This document shows, piece by piece, positions 12,610 through 22,812 of a DNA stretch of 64,000 nt. Position 1 is the stretch's first letter. Every line of letters starts with the position of its first letter. The position numbers and the translations under genes were made by a program. The notes beneath the pieces are model-generated. The model was not told the DNA's origin and made no database searches. It saw nothing but the letters and a program-made list of their open reading frames with translations. The stretch comes from Lunularia cruciata (taxonomy: Eukaryota; Streptophyta; Marchantiopsida; Lunulariales; Lunulariaceae): contig OX419756.1 of NCBI GenBank assembly GCA_948567375.1, forward strand, positions 68,276,333 to 68,340,332, given 5' to 3'.

Positions 12610-14487
12610 GCCAAAGAAACAACATAGACTAATATAATGTTAGAATAGAAGTTGAAGAACATAACATTGTTAAAAAATATCTTTTATTACATAATTATTG
12701 AATATGTGCATAAGAATGTTTAGGAGTTGAGCTTGATATCATGCATACATGTATGACTAACACTTTAGTGCAGCTTCAAAATATTACATAATGTAGATAA
12801 TGTGAGTGGCCAATGCATATTGAAAAAGCATATGTGGTCTTCTTTGAAAATAATAAAGTCTTGTGGTGAAGGAGTTGTCTACACTGCAATAGGATTTTGT
12901 AATGTAAGATTCATGTTGTACAAACACAATGTAATCTTAGTCCATGATAAATAATCAATATGAGGAAGAGATCTAGCTAGCTTTAGTTTTGGAACAAAGA
13001 GTCAAACTTTATTCTTGGTATATTTTAGTAACCTAGAGTTTTTAGCCACCACCGTTTATATACAAATTTGACAAATGCTTATAAATTTTTTATACATAGT
13101 GGGAAATATCAGTTCTTGGAGCTATGGGAGAAAAAACATATAATTTAGTCTAAGTGTTTAATGAGAAGATAGGTTGCTTAATTGCGGGTGGTATTAATAT
13201 TACTACAAAAATTTAGAATATGCATAGTTAGCTTGAGAGTTCTAATAAATATATTAGGCAAGATTAGTGTAATATCCATTACACTTTTGAGGTAGGATTT
13301 GTCTATATTGGAACAAGATTTTACAATTTAAGTTTCATTGTATTATATCAACACAATGTCATTTGAGTAAATGGTAAATAATTGATATGAGGAAGAAACC
13401 TAGTCCGCTCTAGTATTGGATCAAAGAATCAGACCTCATTCTAGGTATATTTTAGTGACTTGGAGATTTTAGTATACAAATGCTAACAAAAAAGAAGAAG
13501 ATGGAAATACCAGTTCTTGGAGCTATGAAAGCAACAACATATAATTTAGTTTGAGTGCTTAGTGACAAGATAGGTTGCTCAATTGTGGTGGTATGAATAT
13601 TACTACTAAATTCATAATATGTACTATTTGCTTGAGAGTTTTAGTTAATATATTAAGCAAGATTAGTGTAATATCTAACACACTAAAACATGTGAAAAAT
13701 TAAGGTTCTATCAAACATGTGATGTTTATTGTTACAATGCATTTTTTATGATAGTTTGGGACCCATAAACCACATTGAGAAAAAGATGCTACTTCAATTG
13801 AGCTTTAGAACCCATGTGATTGATAGGTACTTACAAAATAAAAGAGTTATGTTTCCAAAAAGATTGGAGAGATTAGCCCTCATGCTCTCAAAAATCTGGA
13901 TGTGAGAAATTTCTCTCATCCTGATGAAAGACATCTAATCGACGTGCATATAGTGTTTGGAATTTCTAACTTATAGAGCAACAAAGGAAGGGATAATGAA
14001 ATTGGGTTGTCTTTAAAATTTGTGTGTTGAGTGAAAGTAGTTCAAATCAAATAGTCACCTTTGAAGTTGATGATTTGTTTATATTTTGTGCACCATGCAC
14101 ATCTCATGTAGAGTTTTTGTTTGTGGCCTTCATTTACTCACAACATGTGCTATGTCATGTTGGTCGTTTGACCTGGTTTGTGACATAAACACGCTACCAT
14201 GGACACAAGCTTTCCACTCTCAGCGAAGAAGCTCATCACTTTTGTGGCAATGCTTTGCATTTGCGGATTAGAGTTCACAAAGTTTGCAGACTAGTGGTCA
14301 TTGAGTTTACCGGCTTTCCATGAGGCCATCGAGTTATTGGTTGTAATGTAAAGTGGATTTGCAAAGTTTTCTTATGGTTGTAGTTTTGACTGGAATTTAG
14401 GAAGTTTACTGATTTGCTTAATCTAAACTTTAGATTACCCAAAAGAAATGAAGGACAAATACCGATTCCCATATTTTATATCCACAT
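12610..14487 (-). repeat. MULE right terminal inverted repeat
   Basis: This is the inverted copy of 8,165-10,196. It also contains two tandem ~450-bp units (about 12,840-13,280 and 13,290-13,690), so the internal duplication predates formation of, or spread between, the two TIRs. The outermost recognisable match is GTGGATATAAAATATGGGAA (read on the minus strand), which pairs with ATGGATATATTTTAGAGAAT at the left end. Confidence 0.75.
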
Positions 14488-15249
14488 ATGACGTGCACCA
14501 ATTCTAACGGATCTACAAAGCAGGAAGCCATACGCCCTTAGGACGAAACTTCCTCTCCCGAACAAGAATACAACAAAAGTAACCAGATTTCTGAACTCCT
14601 GCTCGATGAAAAGTCTTTGATGCAAATCCATATACTGTACTTGTGGATGTCATCAAGAAAATTGTCGTGAACGTCCAAAGCTTGTCTCTCACGGCTCTTT
14701 TGTGAGACCAGGCATTCAACATTCTTGAACAGAATGGTGATGTGACAAACACGACTTGGACGGTAAACAATTGACCGTTCACCCCCACCGTCACTAGAGG
14801 AGTACAGTATGAGAACATGCTTTCCTTACTTGCCCCCCAAGGGAATTGTTGACAGAACACCATGAGAGGATTCCTGCCAGAAGCGTGGCCTAACTATGTA
14901 GCTTGGAACCATAGTAAAAGGCTGTGCTGCACTGTACTCGGTTCTTTAAGGGGTCGAAAAGGTAGAGTAACCGCAGCCAACTCGTTATGAAGTCTATTGA
15001 AACGACAAAGTATGTGAAAGAGCAGCCTTTCAGGCTGAGAAGGTGGGCATTATGGGTGGAGTCTGTGGGTCATGGATTTCTAGTCTGGCGGTTCTGTCTA
15101 TGACGTTCGACACAAACGCTTTTGCACAGATCATTCACAGTGGTCCATTCAGGATAGCCCACATGGCCAATGGAAGTCATATATGACGAGGTTGTTTCGG
15201 TTATGGAATCATACGGCACAGGTGGAGAAAGCATACAAAGTAAATGAGG

Positions 15250-15370
15250 AAAAGGCGAGCACATAGGACACATGGAAGACCCATCAAGCCGTACAAGATG
15301 GAACCAAAAGAGGTAAAATGGGGCTAGGCCCCAATAGTATCGATATAAGAAGTTTAGAAGTTATCGATAA
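15250..15370 (-). repeat. Hairpin-bearing dispersed repeat, copy A
   Basis: Read on the minus strand it runs TATCGATACTATTGGGGCC, then TAGCCCCATTTTACCTC, then TTGTACGGCTTGATGGGTCT. The GGGGCCTAGCCCC core is a perfect palindrome. The same order of blocks occurs in the + copies at 17.6-17.85 kb and 24.7 kb. No protein is encoded. Confidence 0.7.
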
Positions 15371-17629
15371 GAGAAGTATGAGAAGTACAAAGTTAAATTG
15401 AGTTACTGCAAAGGTCCAGCATTTAAAACTACTCACGGTAAGTTTGGAGAAAGTTCTGGACCTTTGAATAGTTACCACTTGAAATGGATCATCTTTAGGT
15501 CCTTTCTCAGTGCTAAAGAATCCACATTACATTTTGTTGGCCGTATGATAGATGAATAAAGCATAAAACCTTTCAACTACTATGTCAAACATATATTAAA
15601 CTGCAAAATTAAAGTAGCCATTGATTAAAATTCAAACAATAGTCTGCCAGATCAACTCTATTGTCTAGTTTAAAGATGAATTAGATACATAGGACAACAC
15701 AGATCACGAAATAGTCATGCAGCTTGAATGATGACATGACGAGAACTTCCTCATGTAAATATTGGAGGGCGACCCAAAATGTTCCTGAAACGCGAAACCC
15801 ATAGGGTAATAAGAAGGGTAGGAACAAGCTGAACAAGAATAAAACCTCAAACAGTAAACCATATTCCCAAAGTTGGTTTGAAATGCAAAACCCATATGAA
15901 AATAAGGAACAATGGAAGACTTCATCAAGCTGAAAAGATAAAATTTGAAATTGAAAAAGAGTTAAACTTCTCTTGTATGGGAATGAGATATCTGTCCTAA
16001 GTACAACAGGATAGATATTTCATCCCTAATACACTTAGAATGTCAAAGTGAGACTTCAAATAGTTTACATACCACATCTATTATATGATTGCTTTCCTGT
16101 AAATTGTATTAACCAATACTCTCTTTAAAATATTTAACATTCTTTATCTAAAATAGTTATATAAGAAGAATAGAAAAGTAAAAGTAATACGCTTTTTTGG
16201 TTAATAGTGTATTGCTTTTACTTTTGTATTCCTTTGGTAAGTTCTCATACAATCTACGACAAACCTACCAAACATAATATCCATTGTTTTTATAACTGCG
16301 AAGTTAGAAGAATTTAAAAGACTGTTGTCTTTAAACTTGGAAACATTAAAGTTTACAACATGGTTCGATATTACCTGAAAGGATTTGTCTCTTACACGCA
16401 AACCAAGCACAATTTTAGGTCTGCTTGACGAAGTCATGCATTTACTGGATTTCGTTATGAGGAAGATGAATCGATTTCAAATTAACGGATACTCGAAGTC
16501 CTGCCAGAAACATACTGTAGCATAATTGGATCGTTGTGGTTACATGTTTCTCTTCAGGAAGTTTGATCCTTGAGTTTACTGGTTCGTTAAAATCCGAACG
16601 TTCTTAACCAAGATTTATTTACTCCCAAACTGATGTACTACAGAAGACGAGAAAGTTTACTCGAAGGTTCGGTCATCCCCTCTATCCATGTACATTAGGG
16701 TAAATCAATAATTGTTCATCGCTCGTTAAATATACATTTTCTTTTTCTTTCATAATTTGAGATGAGCACTGTCCTTGGTGTAACGTCGCGTTTATTTGGT
16801 TGTGGGAGTTGACAAGGTAAAGCTAGAAACCAGTATGTAATATGTGCTGATAAAAAATAGGCAGTTTCTTTTAAAGTCTTGAAAATATTTTGTGATTTCT
16901 TACCTTACATGTCTTTTTATTAAAGAAATTACCGGTCTATTTAGAATTCTCTGCGGTCTAATTCCGTAAGTAAAGAAAACTGAATATTGCATACTTTTTC
17001 AAGCATTTCAGATGAAAAAAATAATTATCTCACACATGCAAGTATCAAGTCTTTTGCCTAGTCCCTCTCACGGTGGGTATAATCTAGGATAAATCATGGT
17101 TAACAATGCCTTCTAGTTGAAGATGAATCTACATTGGGTTGAGAAAAAAAAGATCAATTTTGTCCAGTGTATGATCTAATAATTGCATCGCCAATGAACC
17201 CAAGTATTTCACTAATGTAGTTTTAAAGTGACATGGATAAACAAATTCTTAATTTAGTGGCATCATCACTTATTTTTCGATTTTCCTGATAATTATGAGT
17301 ATATAATTCCATATAATAAAATAATAAAATAATGTTAGATGGTATCATGTTCATGTTCATATTTTATATTATATTTATATTTTTTAATTTTCATATTTTA
17401 TAATATAATTTAGTCAACACGTCTAGTGTTTTAACGTTGGCATTTACCGATAGAATCTATACGAGAATATGCAAGATGATACTTATTGATCTACAAAGAA
17501 CATTAATTGGTAAAATCTATAAGGGAACAATCACGTTAGACTGGATGATGCTTATTCAGATGTTTCAAAAATTTCTAAATTTTACATTCTTATATAACTT
17601 GAATATCTTAAATTCAATAAAATGGATTT

Positions 17630-17860
17630 CTAATATCGATACTAGATTTTTCATATCGATACTATTGGAATCTAATTCCATTTTACCTATTTTGTCCTTC
17701 TTGCAAGGGGCTAACGGGTCTTCCATCCTTTGTGTTTGCTAAGCAGTCTCCTTTTCTCATCTTTCCCTTGTGAAATAATCTTGGGGCTTACCCCCATTTA
17801 CCGATGATGTATACGGTTTGATGGGTCTTTTGTCCTCCTACACGGTTGCATTTAGAAAAA
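17630..17860 (+). repeat. Hairpin-bearing dispersed repeat, copies B and C in tandem
   Basis: Copy B (about 17,630-17,745) has ATATCGATACTATTGG, a changed palindrome GGAATCTAATTCC, then ATTTTACCTATTTTG and ACGGGTCTTCCAT. Copy C (about 17,780-17,860) has TTGGGGCTTACCCCCATTTA, TATACGGTTTGATGGGTCTT and CCTACACGGTTGC. In copy B the sequence of the stem differs but the two arms remain complementary, which suggests the hairpin itself matters or arose by an ancestral inversion. Confidence 0.65.
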
Positions 17861-18990
17861 GAAGAAATCTCAACGCTCATAACTGATTTTACAATATCAT
17901 ATGCTTTCTGTGGTACGCTATTTGACGATTGGAATGGCAAAGACCGATTAATGTTCTCGACTGCAGTGGTAGAGGTAAACACAGACGACTGACAACACCA
18001 TGTATATGCGTGGAGTCACCTGAACACGCCACGAGTCATGACAGGAGTATGTCTTGGGGGTTTTACTAAGTTGAGTCTGCTTCGATTGGCCGTTGAACTG
18101 CACCTAAGAGGCCTGAAGGCTTGAACTCAACTCGCGGTCAACAGGGGAAGGGGAAGCGGAACCAAACCTAAAGAAATCCGTGAAGTGTGGAGCGCGCCAG
18201 CACTGAAAGAACCAAAATCTTAAGATCAATTGGCGATGTAATGATCGGCAATGTCGCGCACATCGGGTGCCTGCGTCCGGTGTGCGCTGAGCACGAGTCA
18301 ATTGTGGGATGACTGTAATTGTGGCTTGTTTACTCCAGGTATATGCATGTTTGCAGCTCTCTCTCTCGCGTTCTGGATGGGAGAGATGAAACTTCGTCAA
18401 TGAAGTTTTTTCTCTTCCAGAAGTTTACTCGCTCGTGAAATTTTGACAGAACTGTAGTTTTTCGTGTTCTGGAAGTTTCTTTGGCCTAAGGTAAGTTCGA
18501 CAGAACTTAAAATCTTGAACTGGAGATTGATCATAAAATACATTCACCAGCGGAACTGGGGATTGGCCTTATTACACGTTTAGCGAGAATGTCTGGAGAT
18601 TGAACTTGTCCAGACATTCAGCAGAAGCGACCTCCGAAGAGTAATCCATAGTCTCTCCGCCGTCGACTACACGCATCCAGAGCTTCTCTTGGGTGACACG
18701 GCCTAGTACGAGGGGTGGATCCTTGATTCGTGGACAACCTTGTTCGGAGGTTCTCCCACATGAAGGGATCTGCGCTTCTGGAAACGCAGGTGAACGAAAT
18801 GGATGTGATACAGGGCCTTTGGAGGTTACTCCCCTGTTTACCTTTTGACATGATCATAATACTGGCGCCATCTCCTACCGCTTTATCTCATGTGCTCGTA
18901 TTCTGGGTGCATCCCAGTTCAAGTGTTGCCACACAGGTTGTTTGTGAGTAAACTCCTCAAAGTGATCAGGAAGTGGACCAATGAAAACCC

Positions 18991-19260
18991 GTGGTTAATG
19001 TGTATATAATTGCAAAGAAGCGGGAAGGCCGTAGTCGCGGTGGTCTTTATAATTGCACTCAACGTAGTCGAGTTCAATATCCGCCAGCGGGAAGTTCCAA
19101 GCTACTCAAGGATCCGAAGCTTCCTACTGGAGGCATGTTAAGGTTTAGACGAGGAGTTGGCCCTGTATCTCTTGAGATTGAGGTTCAACGTCAGATTCGT
19201 ACTAAGCTCAACATGCTTGAGAAAATAAAAGACATTCAGAATCACGTCCTCAACTTTTAA
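18991..19260 (+). other. Unassigned 89-codon open frame upstream of the dynein start
   Basis: The frame ends in a basic, helix-like stretch (VQRQIRTKLNMLEKIKDIQN) and carries a Gly/Pro/Arg-rich middle. I recognise no family. It lies 168 bp before the dynein start and could be a non-coding leader, an unspliced upstream exon or chance. There is no ribosomal or splice context strong enough to decide. Confidence 0.2.
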
Positions 19261-19428
19261 CTTGAGGCAGCGTCATGGTGGAAGACAACATCAACATACA
19301 GTTTTACGGGGACGGCTGAGGACAAACAGTTAGCTCCTTCGGGAATGCGATAGTACCAGTTTGACAACTTAGTTTAGGACAAGGTTGCGAAGGATCGAAC
19401 CTGCATGCTGGTGGTGTAAACTTTCAGG

Positions 19429-22400
19429 ATGGATCTCAAACGCAAATCACAGATAACCTCTCGTAGCAGTAATCGCGGTAGTAAAATTGATCCACCAGAA
19501 CCAAGGCGGGCGTCATTGGTTACCGCACAGCCTGGGTCTCACCGCCATTCCCTCTTAGAAGAAGCAAGGAAACCACAGACCTCTAGCAGGCGCCAATCTA
19601 TTAAACCGATTGGAATAATTCACCCTACCGGCGATGGAAATGACGATCAAGTTGTACCAGATCAAATTGAAGCCGAATTTGTGGATCAACAGGTATGTAC
19701 AGTATCGACTATCACCCTCAGCATCGTAGATGCATGCTTTATCAAAGCGGAGGGGGATTCTTACCCCTGAGTTATTTATTCAGCTTTAATTGCAGGACTT
19801 TAGCGTTCGTGCCCATAGCACGGTAGGAATATAATGGTCCAATTAGAAAGTCACTATAGCACCGAGGAGTCACCAAAATTAGCACCGTGCATAAACGGGA
19901 ATGAGGTTTGTCCAAATGTCTTGGTACTCGATCTTGATCATGACCTGATGTGAGATGAAATGTATCTAACTTAGATGGAGGATGAAGAACCGGAAGTTAT
20001 TCTCGATTACTTTGAACAGCTCGAGACGGCTCTGATGAGAATAAAATCATCGGTAGGTCAAGCTGTTTTGATCAAACATCATGCCAAACAACGGAGTGGA
20101 AGTGTTCCCGGAAACACTGGCAAAATGTGTGTCAGGATCTAAATTTACAATTAAGACGGCCAGTAATTACCATAATAAATGACAAAAGAAGCTTCACAGA
20201 AGATCAAGTACATCACCACTACAGTCTACTTCACGTTCTGCAACACTCTTTCCACTCCCATCTGTCTCTAAATGAGCGGACTTCGACTGTTTTTCATGTG
20301 GAAACAGGAACTGCATCAAAAGTTCCATGAGGAACTTCCATCTGCGATTAGCCGCGAGAAGCTGTTCACACTAGGCATTGCTCATAACTATGATACTGAT
20401 ATGTTTAATCGTACTCCATCCAATCGGATAGCAACAAATTACAGGTAATGGCTGAATTAACTTGGCTGCTTCCATTCCTGGTTGTTCAATAAATCATAAA
20501 TGTTACATATCCTGCACTCGTACAACAGGGTGAAGAGGAACTTAAATTTCGAGGAAGGGAATATAATGATCTTGGATAACCTGGAGTTTGAGGGGATTAC
20601 ACCCAAGATCAAACCTCGTGGTACCACATTAAATATGTGTTATAAGGTAAGAATACCATTGGCACCTGGGTAACGAGCTTCCGGGATTGCTAGGAGCACC
20701 CTCTCTTATATGAGTTCGTCATACAGTATTTGATCCGGTATTCGGTAGGTCGTGTAGTCACCGGATGCTGGGCTACTGTCTACTGAGAATATATGTTCAC
20801 CAGTCCTTCTGGAAGTTGACCTTCATATGTTCTTCTCAGTGAACGTAATCATCGTACGAGAAAACCATTCATGAACAGATTGACTTGTTAATCTTTTCGA
20901 TCAGCAGGACACAATTTGAAAGTTGTAGAATATTGTTCTTGTGTTACTTTTGCAGTCCGGCGGCTGACAGATTTGTTGAGATGAAGCCATACATCAGAGT
21001 GGTGCATCATGAAGAATCGTCTATTTTCATGGACTACTTAGCCACTCCTTTAGAAACTCAGAAAGAATGGGTTATACCAGATTTTGACCAGCCATATATT
21101 GCCAATGAGAAGCTCCACGCAGTGGCTTTGGCAAAGTTATCCCGCGATCGGCATGTGAAGGCTGGGCTCAAACGGTCTGTTTCTCCAAATTGTGAGAAGC
21201 AACGCTCTTCGTCGTACATCTACCCGGAAAATGAGAGGTATTACCGAGGAGGCTCTCCCAAGATGACATTGGTTGTACCTAAGAAAGAATCACTTGAGCT
21301 TTTAAGAGCATCTTGGAAAAAGGTCAAGTGCACTGATGACCCAGATCCCAGCGGGTCTTCCTGCGGTTCGACGTGGGATGAATCAGGATCAGAAGCAGAT
21401 TCAGAACCCTGTGTAAAGTGTGGCATTCATCACGTCAAGATGGGGACTCTGCATTACAACAGAGACAGGAAAGTTAGTGTGTATGGAGTAAAACCCGCAG
21501 GAAGAATGAGTGTTGTTGATCGCAAGTGTTTTCCGGCTCCTCCAATTGTGGAAAGTCCACGAAGTCGGATTAAAGCTCGGACGCCTCCGATCCCTACCAA
21601 TCCGCAAAATGCATACTCGGCAGCACAAAACATACTGATGTACGAGTTTTATCTGGAGGAAGGAGTTGAAGAGAGTTACATCACTCCTCTCAGAGAAAGA
21701 TGGTTGACAAGTGCGGCACACCGCGTAGGGAACCGTTGGCAAACGAGGCTTCCGACCGGGACGTATCACGACGTCATGGTCCATGTGGCTCTTGAGATAA
21801 AGTACTATTACTTATACAGCATGCGAAAGGCCATCACAGACTACGTTATCAAGGTAGGTTGCATCCCCACATGTATACAGCGACATAAAAAGAAGGGTGA
21901 CTCAAACTGTAGCAGTTGCTCTTCCACTCGCCGGAACAGAACTACCTCAGGACTCGATCGTCTTGTTTCTAATTTGAACTCCGCCCCTGACTAGTCTTCA
22001 TAAGGATCGCAGGTCATTGACATGAAGAGCGAGCAAGTTAGGATTGAAGAGACTGACCGAATGATTTGTCGGGGGAATTTTCAGGATGAAAACCAGAAAA
22101 GAAGACTTGGACTCGTAAATTTAGACGAAGCTTTGCAAGCCCTGAGTACAGGATTTGTTGGAAAAGCTACAACCGTTCAGATACTTTCAAAGCAATGGCG
22201 AGATGCTGTCATGGAGGCTCACGGTACGGTCACTCTGAAAATGTTTAGGTTGAATCCTCTGGCGCTGGAAGTCATGGCATTGTGGGAAAAAGATTTTAGA
22301 AATTCTTACTTTTTGGAGGTGGAGTCTGCACAATTCAGTGCAAATTTGCCCTACGAATTATCTACGTTCGAAACAATTCAGAAGGATCGAGCCTCAAAAA

Positions 22401-22812
22401 GAAGACTGCAGATCATAAGGGAGTGGCTGCCCTTGGTGTGTGACAAACTCAAGTATGCAATTCCGAAGCCGACTATGGAGATGATTGGGTTCTATCAAGC
22501 AATGGCTGTACTCATGAGTAAGCAGATAAGACAACTGATAGAGGACTCAATAATCTCATTCACAAAGTTTTTTGCCCAATATAAAGAAGGGAGCTCGTAT
22601 TTCTGGCAAAGTTCTGAAACAGTGAACGAGAGCGTGGCATCACCACCGGCAGAAGTGGTTCCAGATCCGACGACAATGATGTTGAAGGCACCCACAGAAC
22701 AAAAGCTGCAACAGGTTTTTGGGACTCAGAAGTTAGCGTCGGAGAAATTGTCCAGGGACAATTGGTCTCCTCCCTTTTATATTAATCTGAAGAACGATCA
22801 TGGTGTGTACAG
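19429..22812 (+). CDS. Dynein exons 1-8: N-terminal tail
   Basis: Exons: 19,429-19,692; 19,796-19,822 (weak, 9 codons); 19,975-20,052; 20,308-20,444; 20,529-20,646; 20,694-20,725 (weak, 32 bp); 20,956-21,853; 22,013-22,812. The start ATG is the first in a frame that splices cleanly at CAG/GTATGT. It follows TTTCAGG, which could be a 5'UTR acceptor. The first exon is Ser/Arg/Pro-rich, as in many axonemal dynein N-termini. Exon 7 contains [20 protein letters not shown], a phrase characteristic of this dynein class. Exon 6 was inferred only because the frame at 20,646 and the frame at 20,956 do not match without an exon of length 3n+2. Exon 8 carries a PRR-free, Thr/Pro-containing linker near its end. 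This region assembles with actin or p28/centrin-type light chains in single-headed arms (established for the family). Confidence 0.7.

Larger units (their letters stand above)
8165..14487 (+). mobile_element. Degenerate Mutator-like element with ~2-kb terminal inverted repeats
   Basis: The two ends of this 6.3-kb interval are inverted copies of each other over about 1.9-2.0 kb. They flank a 2.4-kb centre containing a broken FAR1/FRS-like transposase. Matching anchors include AGAGTGGAAAGCTTGTGTCC near 8,430-8,450 (left) and its reverse complement near 14,200-14,225 (right). At the inner ends, GTTCTTCAACTT near 10,144 matches the reverse complement near 12,650. Composition changes abruptly just outside the right end. 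The exact termini and the 9-bp target duplication expected for this superfamily could not be fixed by eye. Long internal TIRs are typical of TIR-MULEs. The transposase is too damaged to be active. Confidence 0.75.
14488..18990. other. GC-richer intergenic DNA with dispersed hairpin repeats, no gene recognised
   Basis: Composition jumps to moderate GC immediately after the MULE. The longest open frame (14,513-14,863, minus, 116 codons) has no motif I recognise. The recognisable content is a family of short repeats with a GGGGC-TA-GCCCC palindrome, listed separately. Part of this interval should contain the dynein promoter, but no core element can be defended by eye. Confidence 0.5.
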
